Source: Aquimarina latercula DSM 2041
GTDB lineage: Bacteria > Bacteroidota > Bacteroidia > Flavobacteriales > Flavobacteriaceae
DNA: 64,000 bases
Assembly (NCBI RefSeq): GCF_000430645.1
Contig: NZ_KE387185.1
Span: 1,151,780 to 1,215,779, forward strand
Direction of reading: 5' to 3'
The notes under the pieces are model-generated. The model was not told where the DNA came from. It ran no database searches and saw only the letters and a program-made list of their open reading frames with translations. Below, in pieces: positions 24,998-33,935 of this stretch (positions within the stretch are counted from its first letter, which is position 1; each line of letters starts with the position of its first letter). The position numbers were made by a program, and so were the translations under genes.

Positions 24998-25426
24998 ATG
25001 AAGAAATTAGTGATAATATTCCTAGTCCTTATCGTTGGACAATCAATGGTATCTCAAGAAAAGATAAATGAATTTGCTTTTGAATATGAAGCTGTTACCC
25101 GAGGTTTTTATCAGAAAATTAAGGTTAACAAAGAGACACTTGTTTTTAGTGAAGATAGAACTGTAAAAAAGAGCAGTACGGTAAAACTGAACAATAAACA
25201 ATGGAATAAAATACTAGAATTAGTAGATGAAATTAAACTCAAAAATCTATCTTCTTTAAAAGCTCCGTCTGAAAAACGAAAATTTGATGGCGCTGCTCAT
25301 TCGAAGTTAAAAGTTCTTTACAAAGATGATTTATATGAGTCACCTAGCTTTGACCACGGCAACCCGCCATTAGAGATTAAAGGCCTTGTAGACTATATTA
25401 TAGAATTGAGTCAATCAGCCAAATAG
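24998..25426 (+). CDS. Secreted protein of unknown function
   Basis: The 142-residue protein has a signal peptide (MKKLVIIFLVLIVGQSMVSQ). The mature domain has alternating beta and helix, with KLNNKQWNKILELVDEIKLKNL and a FDGAAHSKLKV stretch. I do not recognise the family; similar short flavobacterial exported proteins with one repeat-like domain are common. It is the first gene on the plus-strand arm, 61 bp before the Cys-rich gene, and it faces the FecA-like gene across a regulated divergent region. Confidence 0.6.
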   Translation: MKKLVIIFLVLIVGQSMVSQEKINEFAFEYEAVTRGFYQKIKVNKETLVFSEDRTVKKSSTVKLNNKQWNKILELVDEIKLKNLSSLKAPSEKRKFDGAAHSKLKVLYKDDLYESPSFDHGNPPLEIKGLVDYIIELSQSAK

Positions 25427-25438
25427 GAATTTAAAATT

Positions 25439-25453
25439 ATGTTAAACAAAATT
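25439..25453 (+). promoter_or_regulatory. Shared upstream box of the Cys-rich gene pair, copy 2
   Basis: ATGTTAAACAAAATT is identical to the box in front of the paralogous gene at 22384. Here it is followed 18 bp later by the -7 element TAGCTTTG (25472-25479), which lies 8 bp before the ATG. Confidence 0.5.
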
Positions 25454-25471
25454 AAAGTGTTAAAATTTTTG

Positions 25472-25479
25472 TAGCTTTG
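25472..25479 (+). promoter_or_regulatory. -7 promoter element TAGCTTTG
   Basis: It matches the Bacteroidota -7 consensus TAnnTTTG. The ATG of the Cys-rich gene begins 8 bp after it, so the transcript would be leaderless or nearly so. A good -33 TTTG is not seen, which suggests dependence on an activator. Confidence 0.55.
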
Positions 25480-25487
25480 CACAATCA

Positions 25488-25907
25488 ATGAAGAAGATTT
25501 TTCTTAAAATAGCATCTTTTTGCATGGCACTTTTAGTGTTTGTCTCAACATTGTCTTTCACTATTGAGAGTCATTACTGTGGCGATGTTTTAGTGGATTC
25601 TTCTGTGTTTGGTTCAGTTGAATCTTGTGGTATGGAAGTTCAGCAGAAACCATCTTCAAAAGAATGTGACCTTATTAACAAGAAAAACTGTTGTAGTGAT
25701 GAGCAGTTGGTTGTTGATGGGCAAGATAATTTAAAAATTTCTTTCGATAAATTAGATAAGGAACAACAGTTATTGGTTGCTACTTTCATCTATTCATACA
25801 TAAATCTGTTTACTGAACAACAAACAGAAAACACTTCTTTTAGAGATTATTCTCCTCCTCCCTTGGTCAGGGACGTTCAAGTTTTAGACCAAACCTTCCT
25901 TATTTGA
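25488..25907 (+). CDS. Small Cys-rich secreted protein upstream of cusA
   Basis: The 139-residue protein has a signal peptide (residues 1-27) and then HYCGDVLVDSSVFGSVESC, a CC pair (KKNCCSD), TFIYSYINLF and the C-terminal YSPPPL. It is a homologue of the minus-strand gene at 21962. Such proteins directly precede CusA-type genes in this window. The conserved cysteines and one His suggest a periplasmic metal-binding or sensing role. Family function is not known to me. Confidence 0.75.
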   Translation: MKKIFLKIASFCMALLVFVSTLSFTIESHYCGDVLVDSSVFGSVESCGMEVQQKPSSKECDLINKKNCCSDEQLVVDGQDNLKISFDKLDKEQQLLVATFIYSYINLFTEQQTENTSFRDYSPPPLVRDVQVLDQTFLI

Positions 25908-26003
25908 TTTTTAAGTAATTAGTACTGTAGTCCAACATTAAATTGTTTGGACTAAGCTGCTTGTCTTTTGTTTTTTAAAACAAAAATTATAATTACTTAA
26001 AAA
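25908..26003 (+). promoter_or_regulatory. Closed three-way-junction element in front of cusA
   Basis: A perfect 14-bp inverted repeat, TTTTTAAGTAATTA (25908-25921) with its complement at 25990-26003, encloses two inner hairpins. One is TAGTCCAA/TTGGACTA at 25928-25954. The other is the palindrome TTTTGTTTT/AAAACAAAA at 25966-25985. The closing arm ends 9 nt before the cusA ATG. The U-rich run after the first hairpin might alternatively act as an intrinsic terminator (attenuator). Pairing is seen directly; function is inferred. Confidence 0.65.
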
Positions 26004-26012
26004 CTCATTTTT

Positions 26013-29000
26013 ATGCTAAATAAAAGCATCAAATTTTTAATAGAAAATAAATTAGTAGCTGTTTTGTTACTAGCTTTATTCGTGGCATGGGGTGTTGTAA
26101 ATGCACCTTTTGAATGGAATACTGGTTCTTTACCACGTAATCCTGTAGCCGTAGACGCCATACCCGATATAGGTGAAAACCAACAAATTGTATTTACAAA
26201 ATGGGATGGTCGTTCCCCTCAAGATATTGAGGACCAAATTACCTATCCACTAACCACATCACTTCTGGGAATTCCTGGAGTTAAAACCATACGTAGCTCT
26301 TCGATGTTTGGCTTTTCCAGTATCTACATCATTTTTGAAGAAGATATTGAGTTCTACTGGAGCCGAAGTCGTATTCTCGAAAAATTAAATTCATTGCCGG
26401 CAGGTTTGCTACCCAGTGGTGTTAATCCTGCACTTGGCCCTGATGCGACAGGTCTTGGACAGATATATTGGTACACCCTAGAAGGCCGTGACGAAAATGG
26501 AAATGTAACTGGTGGTTGGGATTTACAGGAATTGCGTAGCATTCAGGATTTCTATGTAAAATATGCGCTGTCATCCGCAAGCGGTGTTTCAGAAGTGGCT
26601 TCAATTGGTGGTTACGTTTTGGAATACCAAGTAGATGTCAACCCAGAGTTGATGAAACAATATAAAATTGGTTTAAATGAAGTTGTAAAGGCAGTTAAAC
26701 AAAGTAATCGAGATGTTGGAGCTCAAACATTAGAAATCAATCAAGCAGAATATCTTATTCGTGGTTTAGGATACGTCAAGTCCATTTCCGACTTGGAGAA
26801 TGCGGTAGTTACATCAGAAGATTTTACTTCAATACGTTTAAAAGACATTGCAAAAGTATCTCACGGTCCTGCAACCAGGAGAGGACTTTTAGATAAAGAA
26901 GGTGCCGAAGTTGTGGGAGGAGTAGTTGTGGCGCGATATGGTGCAAACCCTATGGCGGTTATTAATAATGTAAAAGAGAAAATAAGTGAATTAAGTTCTG
27001 GTTTACCATCAAAAACGTTGAGTGATGGTAGAACATCGCAGTTAACCATCGTTCCCTTTTATGATAGAACTGAACTTATACAAGAAACCTTGGGTACACT
27101 TGATGAAGCACTGACGTTAGAGATTTTGATTACCATTTTCGTGATTATAATAATGGTATTCAATTTAAGAGCTTCTGTGCTTATTTCGGGATTATTGCCT
27201 GTAGCTGTATTAATGGTTTTTATTTCAATGAAACTATTTAATGTAGATGCCAATATAGTGGCTTTATCAGGTATCGCTATTGCTATTGGTACAATGGTCG
27301 ATGTAGGTGTTATTCTATCCGAAAATGTGCTACGGCATATTGATGATAATGATGAAAACCTACCAATGAATACCGTTGTGTATAATGCAACTGCCGAAGT
27401 CTCTGGAGCCATATTGACAGCGGTAATGACAACTATTATAAGTTTCATTCCTGTATTCACGATGATTGGTGCGGAAGGAAAATTATTTAGACCGTTGGCT
27501 TTTACCAAAACTTCTGCATTAACGGCATCCCTTATTGTAGCCTTGTTTTTAATACCACCCTTTGCAGCATATTTGTTTAAAAAGCGAAACATTAAGACTT
27601 CCTTTAGTTATATGCTCAATGGAGCAATGATTATTCTAGGTATTCTTTCCATTATTTTTGGCTATCCTCTTGGGTTAATATTAATAGCATTTGGTGTTGT
27701 TGGTTTTCTTTCACTAAAAGAAAAAATTACCCCAAAACGTGCTAATATCATTAACATATTTGTTTCGGCTTTCGCTATCATATTTTTACTGGCAGAGTAT
27801 TGGAGACCATTGGGAGTAGATAGAAGCATTCTTATAAACTTAATCTTCGTTGGTCTTATCTGTTTTGGTCTTCTTGGCGTATTTACCTTATTTAGAAATT
27901 ACTATGTGCGAATTTTAAATTGGGCATTGCGCAATAAGCTGTTATTTCTTTCAGTACCTACTGCCATTGTAATTTTTGGAGTAATGATTATGCGTAATAC
28001 TGGTAAAGAATTTATGCCGTCCCTTAATGAAGGCTCTTTTCTGCTTATGCCCACTTCAATGCCACACGCCGGTGTTGAAGAAAACAAACGGGTGTTGCAG
28101 CAATTGGATATGGCAGTTGCCAGTATCCCGGAAATTGAAACTGTAGTTGGGAAATCTGGGCGTACAGAATCGGCATTAGATCCTGCACCATTATCAATGT
28201 ATGAGAATGTCATTCAATATAAATCAGAATATATATTAAATGATAAAAGAGCTAGACAACGTTTTAAAGTAGATGAAGACGGACTATTCATTCTCAAAGA
28301 TGGAAGCTTCGTTGTCAACCCTAATAGCGAAATAAATGAAGCGGCTGACTACGATATTTCAAAAACCAAAGACCCATTTTCAGTTCGTCGTTCACAACTG
28401 ATACCAGATGATGATGGTGAATACTACAGAAACTGGCGACCTGAAATTGAATCCCCAGATGATATTTGGAAAGAGATTGTAAAAGCCACCAAACTACCAG
28501 GAGTTACTTCAGCGCCAAAACTGCAACCTATTGAAACACGCTTGGTAATGCTACAAACAGGTATGCGAGCACCAATGGGAATTAAGGTAAAAGGCCAAGA
28601 TTTGAATGAGATTGAAGCATTTGGAGTACAATTAGAAGATATTCTCAAGCAAGCCGATGGTGTTAAGGATGAAGCTGTTTTTGCCGACCGTATTGTAGGG
28701 AAACCTTATCTGCTTTTGGATATTGATAGAGAACGGCTTGCGCGTTATGGAATTTCCATAGAACAAGTACAGCAAGTCATTCAGGTATCTGTTGGTGGAA
28801 TGGTGCTAACTCAAACCGTTGAGGGTAGAGAGCGATATGGTATACGTGTGCGATATCCGAGAGAGCTACGTGCAAATCCAAGTGATTTAAAAGATATTTA
28901 TGTGCCTGTAGAAAAAGGTAATCCAATTCCATTAAGTGAACTGGTTACTATTCGTTACGAACAGGGTCCACAGATTATTAAAAGTGAGGACACATTTTTG

Positions 29001-29750
29001 GTAGGCTATGTCCTGTTTGACAAATTAGATGGATATGCTGAAGTAGATGTTGTTGAAAATGCACAAGCGCTCATTCAAGAAAAAATTGATAGCGGCGAAT
29101 TAATTGTTCCCAAAGGAATTAACTACCTATTTACTGGTACATATGAGAATCAATTGCGCGCTGAAAAAACCCTGTCTGTGGTTGTGCCGTTAGCACTAGC
29201 AATAATATTTCTTATTCTCTATTTCCAGTTCCGTTCTGTTGGTACATCATTAATGGTATTTACAGGTATCGCAGTTGCATTTGCCGGTGGATTTTTAATG
29301 ATTTGGTTCTACGGACAAGACTGGTTTTTGAATTTTAACTTCTTTGGTGAAAACCTTCGAGACCTTTTTCAAATGCATACCATAAACTTGAGTGTTGCTG
29401 TATGGGTGGGATTCATTGCCTTATTTGGTATTGCAACAGATGATGGTGTAGTAATGGCAACTTATCTAACGCAAACCTTTGACAAAAACAAACCTAAAGA
29501 CAGAAAAGGAATAAGGGCATCTGTGGTCGAAGCTGGAGAGAAACGTATTCGACCTTGTTTGATGACAACAGCAACTACCATTCTTGCTTTACTGCCTGTA
29601 CTCACATCAACAGGCCGCGGTAGTGATATAATGATACCAATGGCCATCCCTTCTTTTGGAGGAATGCTAATTGCCTTAGTAACCTTATTTGTTGTGCCAG
29701 TTTTATTTAGCTGGAAACACGAGTTTCAATTAAAAAGAGCTACAAAATGA
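26013..29750 (+). CDS. cusA: CusA-type heavy-metal efflux RND transporter (Cu/Ag)
   Basis: The 1245-residue inner-membrane pump has the RND layout of two six-helix halves and two large periplasmic loops. The helix-4 motif is AIGTMVDVGVILSEN, as in Cu(I)/Ag(I) (HME4) pumps, and the second half has FGIATDDGVVMATYL. Residues about 525-627, between the two halves, hold an extra stretch with roughly four hydrophobic helices that E. coli CusA lacks. It expels Cu+/Ag+ across the envelope with TolC (overlapping by 4 bp) and the CusB encoded at 38052. The upstream structured element may control it. Confidence 0.9.
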   Translation: MLNKSIKFLIENKLVAVLLLALFVAWGVVNAPFEWNTGSLPRNPVAVDAIPDIGENQQIVFTKWDGRSPQDIEDQITYPLTTSLLGIPGVKTIRSSSMFGFSSIYIIFEEDIEFYWSRSRILEKLNSLPAGLLPSGVNPALGPDATGLGQIYWYTLEGRDENGNVTGGWDLQELRSIQDFYVKYALSSASGVSEVASIGGYVLEYQVDVNPELMKQYKIGLNEVVKAVKQSNRDVGAQTLEINQAEYLIRGLGYVKSISDLENAVVTSEDFTSIRLKDIAKVSHGPATRRGLLDKEGAEVVGGVVVARYGANPMAVINNVKEKISELSSGLPSKTLSDGRTSQLTIVPFYDRTELIQETLGTLDEALTLEILITIFVIIIMVFNLRASVLISGLLPVAVLMVFISMKLFNVDANIVALSGIAIAIGTMVDVGVILSENVLRHIDDNDENLPMNTVVYNATAEVSGAILTAVMTTIISFIPVFTMIGAEGKLFRPLAFTKTSALTASLIVALFLIPPFAAYLFKKRNIKTSFSYMLNGAMIILGILSIIFGYPLGLILIAFGVVGFLSLKEKITPKRANIINIFVSAFAIIFLLAEYWRPLGVDRSILINLIFVGLICFGLLGVFTLFRNYYVRILNWALRNKLLFLSVPTAIVIFGVMIMRNTGKEFMPSLNEGSFLLMPTSMPHAGVEENKRVLQQLDMAVASIPEIETVVGKSGRTESALDPAPLSMYENVIQYKSEYILNDKRARQRFKVDEDGLFILKDGSFVVNPNSEINEAADYDISKTKDPFSVRRSQLIPDDDGEYYRNWRPEIESPDDIWKEIVKATKLPGVTSAPKLQPIETRLVMLQTGMRAPMGIKVKGQDLNEIEAFGVQLEDILKQADGVKDEAVFADRIVGKPYLLLDIDRERLARYGISIEQVQQVIQVSVGGMVLTQTVEGRERYGIRVRYPRELRANPSDLKDIYVPVEKGNPIPLSELVTIRYEQGPQIIKSEDTFLVGYVLFDKLDGYAEVDVVENAQALIQEKIDSGELIVPKGINYLFTGTYENQLRAEKTLSVVVPLALAIIFLILYFQFRSVGTSLMVFTGIAVAFAGGFLMIWFYGQDWFLNFNFFGENLRDLFQMHTINLSVAVWVGFIALFGIATDDGVVMATYLTQTFDKNKPKDRKGIRASVVEAGEKRIRPCLMTTATTILALLPVLTSTGRGSDIMIPMAIPSFGGMLIALVTLFVVPVLFSWKHEFQLKRATK

Positions 29751-30961
29751 GATATATAATTTTAATAGGAATAGTTGTTTTCGCTTTCACGAAAACAAAT
29801 GCACAAGAGTTAGTGTCTTATATTCAGGAAGCTGAAAGGAATAATCCAGAAATTCAGGCTTTTGAATTGCGGTATAACATAGCCGAAGAAAAAGTAAATG
29901 AGGTCAATACCTTACCAGATACTCAAGTAAGTGCTGGCTATTTTGTGAGTGAACCCGAAACCCGCACAGGAGCACAACGCGCACGTTTTTCAGTAAAGCA
30001 AATGTTGCCTTGGTTTGGAACCATTACAGCTAGAGAAAATTACGCAAGTTCAATGGCAGAAACTCAATATGTAGATATTGCGATTGCCAAGCGAAAACTT
30101 GCCCTAGCAGTATCTCAATCTTATTATAAGCTATATGCCATCAGAGCAAAACAACGTGTTTTAGATGAGAATATTGAGCTTTTAGAAACTTATGAACGCC
30201 TTGCACTAACCTCGGTAGAAGTTGGTAAGGCATCTGCAGTGGATGTACTGCGCCTTCAAATAAGACAAAATGAACTTGTACAGAAAAAAGATGTACTGGA
30301 GCAAGATTACCTTGCTGAACAAGTAGCTTTCAACAATCTATTAAATCGTGATGAAACTATTGCGGTAACCGTTGTTGAGGAGATGTTTATTCCAGGGGAG
30401 GATGCATTAATATTAACCGAAAATCTTCAGTTAAATCCTGAACTGCTGAGGTATGATAAGTTATACGAATCGGTTGAACAATCAGAGTTATTAAATCAGA
30501 AAGAAAGTGCACCCAACATAGGTTTTGGTTTGGATTATGTGCCAGTTTCTGAACGTCCTGATTTGAGTTTCAGTGATAACGGAAAAGACATTGTAATGCC
30601 AATGCTATCTATTTCAATTCCAATTTTCAATAACAAGTATAAGTCTGTAACAAAGCAGAATGAATTAAAGCAATTACAAATACAATCTCAAAAAGCAGAT
30701 AGGCTAAACAAACTAGAGACGTTACTTGCAGATGCGCAATATAGTAGAGAGACAACAAGAATTAAGTTCAATATTCAATCAGATAATTTGAAACAAGCCA
30801 ATGATGCTGAACAAATCCTGATAAAAAATTATGAGACGGGTACTATTGATTTTAATGATGTATTAGATGTACAGGAGTTACAGTTAAAATTTCAAATCAA
30901 TCTTATTGAATCTATTAAAGGCTATTATATACAATATGCCTTGATTAATTACTTAACATAA
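29747..30961 (+). CDS. cusC: TolC-family outer-membrane factor
   Basis: The 404-residue protein has a signal peptide (cleavage near NAQE) and two long coiled-coil helix repeats typical of TolC/OEP proteins (for example LETYERLALTSVEVGKASAVDVLRL). It forms the outer-membrane duct for the CusA pump. The ATG overlaps the cusA stop by 4 bp. No lipobox is visible. Confidence 0.88.
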   Translation: MRYIILIGIVVFAFTKTNAQELVSYIQEAERNNPEIQAFELRYNIAEEKVNEVNTLPDTQVSAGYFVSEPETRTGAQRARFSVKQMLPWFGTITARENYASSMAETQYVDIAIAKRKLALAVSQSYYKLYAIRAKQRVLDENIELLETYERLALTSVEVGKASAVDVLRLQIRQNELVQKKDVLEQDYLAEQVAFNNLLNRDETIAVTVVEEMFIPGEDALILTENLQLNPELLRYDKLYESVEQSELLNQKESAPNIGFGLDYVPVSERPDLSFSDNGKDIVMPMLSISIPIFNNKYKSVTKQNELKQLQIQSQKADRLNKLETLLADAQYSRETTRIKFNIQSDNLKQANDAEQILIKNYETGTIDFNDVLDVQELQLKFQINLIESIKGYYIQYALINYLT

Positions 30962-30966
30962 TAAAA

Positions 30967-33285
30967 ATGAGAATAATAAATATAATAACATTATTACTAT
31001 TTACCACTTCAGTTTTTGCCCAAGTTGGTACAAATGGTGAAGACAGAAAAGAAGAAAGTCGCCCAGTTAAGGAGTATAACCTTACCATAGAGCAAAAGGA
31101 AATGACACTTGGAGGTGTCACCGCTAAGGCAATGACTTTAAATGGCAGTATTCCTGGACCAACGTTAGAATTTAATGAAGGAGACCTTGCCATAATCAAT
31201 GTAACTAATAAAATGGACGAAGAAACCTCGGTACATTGGCACGGGTTGATACTTCCAAATTTCTATGACGGTGTTCCTTATTTAAATACACCGCCAATTG
31301 AACCTGGAGAGACGTTTCAATACAGAATCCCTATTAACCAATCTGGTACCTATTGGTACCATTCCCATACAATGCTTCAAGAACAAAAAGGAGTTTTTGG
31401 TTCAATTATCATTCAGCCCAAAGAAAAAACATTGGATTATGATAAAGATTTGATTGTAATGCTGTCTGACTGGACCAATGAAAAACCACTAAATGTATTA
31501 CGAAACCTTAAACGAGGTAATGAGTGGTATCAGGTAAAAAAAGGTACATCAGTGCCATTGAGTAGAGTCATTAAAGAAGGTGCATTGGGCGCACAATTTA
31601 AGTTTTGGCGAGACCGTATGGAAGGTGCGGACATTTCGGATATCTACTATCCAGCATTTTTGACCAATGGTAAAAAAGTAGCGGAATACCCAGAATTTAA
31701 GCCAGGTGAAAAGGTCAGACTTCGCTTTATAAATGCTTCAGCATCCACCTATTATTGGATGGATTTTGGTGGAGGCAACCCAATCATAGTTGCGAGTGAC
31801 GGTATAGATGTGGAACCTGTGCATAAAAGCCGATTTCTTTTTGGAATAGCCGAAACCTATGATGTGATAGTAACTATCCCGGAAGGTACTTTAGAGATTA
31901 CTGCCACAACGCAAGATGGTTCTGGTAACACCTCTTTACATCTAGGACAAGGAACACTTTTTCCCGCAGTTGTAATAGACAGACCAGACAAAGTGGAAAT
32001 GATGAAGCAAATGGCAAAAATGGATATGAAGATGGGTGCACCTGCAATGGTGGGCAATCAAAAGGAAAAAACGCCAGAAGTATTAATGCAAAAGTACGGG
32101 ATGAAGATGGATATGAAGGATGGGCAGATGAAAATGAATATGGGCAATACGATGGAGATGAAAAAGGACTCGATGTCAATGAACCATAACGAAACATCGG
32201 ACAAAATGAAAGGTCATATGAATCATGATACGTCCAAGATGAAAAAAGACAGTTCCGTTTTCGATTACAGTACTCGTAAAACCTATTTCAACTATGATTT
32301 TTTAAAGGCAAAAGAGAATACCACTTTTGAGACAGATGCGCCAGTAAATGAGATACTGCTTAATCTAACCGGAAATATGCAACGATACATTTGGAGTATG
32401 AATGGCGTACCATTGTCAGAAACCGATAATATTAAAATTAAAGGCGGTGAGGTTACAAGAATCACCTTAAATAACATAACAATGATGCATCACCCAATGC
32501 ACCTTCACGGACATTTTTTCAGGGTGATTAATGAAAATGGGGAGCGTTCACCATTAAAGCACACGGTTAACGTGCCACCAATGCAAAAAGTGATTATAGA
32601 GTTCTATAATGAAGAAGTTGGTGATTGGATTTTTCATTGTCACGTACTATATCATATGATGGGTGGTATGGCAAGAGTATTTAGTTATGATACACCAAGA
32701 GACGAAAGGATGAAAGAATTTCCAGCTCAAAAGCTAGTGGATGAAACAGACCTGTATTACTCGTGGGGAGCTGCGCGGATAGGTTCAAACTTTAATGAAC
32801 TCTTTTTAACGACGAGCAACATTCGTAACGAATTTGGATTACGTGCCGAATTTGATTATGACCAAAATGCCGAAATAGAAGTAAATTATAACAGGTATTT
32901 GAATGATTGGGTACGTGTTTATGTAGGTGTAAATACTGAAACCGAAATCCCAAATTCTTATGATGAATTTAATACCGTAGGATTGGTAGGTTTAAAATAT
33001 TTCACGCCTTACAGATTTAACGTAGATGTGAGTATTGACCATCAATTGCGCCCAAGAATACGGTTGGATAGAGAGATATTGATTTTTCCAAGAATTTTTC
33101 TGGAAGGGGAATATGAATATAGAGCCGACTTTGGTTGGGTCAATGATTTAGAAAATAATAGTTCTTATGAAGGTGAGACCCAATGGTTGGTAGGAGCTTC
33201 TTATATCCTTTCAAGAAATTTTTCAATACAAGGAAATTATAATAATGTATATGGTTGGGGTGGTGGCCTTTTAGCCAGATTTTAA
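30967..33285 (+). CDS. Multicopper oxidase fused to CopB-like outer-membrane barrel
   Basis: The 772-residue protein has a signal peptide (residues 1-18) and three cupredoxin domains with all four copper motifs: HWHG (near residue 90), WYHSHT, HPMHLHGHFF and HCHVLYHMMGG. A Met/His-rich linker (about 345-430) probably binds Cu+. From about residue 592 a separate domain of roughly 180 residues resembles the C-terminal barrel of CopB copper-resistance proteins (WGAARIGSNFNEL, ending LLARF). It would oxidise Cu+ to Cu2+ and perhaps anchor the enzyme to the outer membrane. It follows the TolC gene by 5 bp. Confidence 0.88.
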   Translation: MRIINIITLLLFTTSVFAQVGTNGEDRKEESRPVKEYNLTIEQKEMTLGGVTAKAMTLNGSIPGPTLEFNEGDLAIINVTNKMDEETSVHWHGLILPNFYDGVPYLNTPPIEPGETFQYRIPINQSGTYWYHSHTMLQEQKGVFGSIIIQPKEKTLDYDKDLIVMLSDWTNEKPLNVLRNLKRGNEWYQVKKGTSVPLSRVIKEGALGAQFKFWRDRMEGADISDIYYPAFLTNGKKVAEYPEFKPGEKVRLRFINASASTYYWMDFGGGNPIIVASDGIDVEPVHKSRFLFGIAETYDVIVTIPEGTLEITATTQDGSGNTSLHLGQGTLFPAVVIDRPDKVEMMKQMAKMDMKMGAPAMVGNQKEKTPEVLMQKYGMKMDMKDGQMKMNMGNTMEMKKDSMSMNHNETSDKMKGHMNHDTSKMKKDSSVFDYSTRKTYFNYDFLKAKENTTFETDAPVNEILLNLTGNMQRYIWSMNGVPLSETDNIKIKGGEVTRITLNNITMMHHPMHLHGHFFRVINENGERSPLKHTVNVPPMQKVIIEFYNEEVGDWIFHCHVLYHMMGGMARVFSYDTPRDERMKEFPAQKLVDETDLYYSWGAARIGSNFNELFLTTSNIRNEFGLRAEFDYDQNAEIEVNYNRYLNDWVRVYVGVNTETEIPNSYDEFNTVGLVGLKYFTPYRFNVDVSIDHQLRPRIRLDREILIFPRIFLEGEYEYRADFGWVNDLENNSSYEGETQWLVGASYILSRNFSIQGNYNNVYGWGGGLLARF

Positions 33286-33317
33286 AACTATAAATGATAA
33301 ACTTTAAACAAATAAAA

Positions 33318-33935
33318 ATGAGCAAATTAAAATTAGTATTTGGAGTGGTTGCAATAGCATTTGTAACCTTAACAGTAGTGTCTTGTAAAGATGCTAAAAC
33401 AGAAAGCAGTACCAATTCTGAAATCGGTACTGAGGAAGACCATTCAAAAATGAACCACGATAATTCCGATGGCCACCACGATGTGGATAAAAAGGAAATG
33501 GCAATGAGTGGAAATGGTAATTCACAAACTGTATTAAATGACTATTTCATTCTTAAAGATGCCTTGGTAGCAGATGATAATGCTAAAGCCAAAGGGCTTG
33601 GTGCAACCCTCGCAACAACTTTGGGAAAACTTGACATTTCAAAATATACTGACACTCAAAAGGCAGATTTAAAAGATATTATTGAGGATGCTGTAGAGCA
33701 CGCAGAACATATTTCTGAAAGTGACATTGCACACCAGCGTGAGCATTTCAAAGTATTGAGTAAAGATATTACAGATATGGTAGCCATTACTGGTACACAA
33801 AATACATTGTACCAACAGTTTTGCCCAATGTATGATGGTGGTAGTGCTTGGTTGAGTATGAGTGAAGATATTAAAAATCCGTACTACGGTAGTAAAATGT
33901 TGAAATGCGGAAAAGTTCAAAAGGAAATCAATTAA
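33318..33935 (+). CDS. DUF3347 copper-handling lipoprotein, copy 1
   Basis: ATG at 33318 (MSKLKLVFGVVAIAF) gives the best signal peptide; a lipobox VVSC follows. The 205-residue product has an acidic, His-rich linker and then DUF3347 (residues about 85-205). The conserved pattern includes DYFILKDALVADD, HAEH, HQREHF, QFCPMYDGGSAWLS and NPYYGSKMLKCG. His, Cys and Met positions fit copper binding. A near-copy is encoded at 34409 and a third is fused to CusB. The stop abuts the next gene start. Confidence 0.85.
   Translation: MSKLKLVFGVVAIAFVTLTVVSCKDAKTESSTNSEIGTEEDHSKMNHDNSDGHHDVDKKEMAMSGNGNSQTVLNDYFILKDALVADDNAKAKGLGATLATTLGKLDISKYTDTQKADLKDIIEDAVEHAEHISESDIAHQREHFKVLSKDITDMVAITGTQNTLYQQFCPMYDGGSAWLSMSEDIKNPYYGSKMLKCGKVQKEIN

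Noticed and set aside
25928..25976. Simple terminator after the Cys-rich gene
   Set aside because: A stem and a T-rich tract exist, but they lie inside a longer closed junction with a 14-bp outer stem, so a terminator alone does not explain the region. I keep it as an alternative only.
27059..27592. Long antisense frame inside cusA (177 codons)
   Set aside because: It is a shadow of the coding strand in a conserved RND gene, with no promoter, signal or family match.
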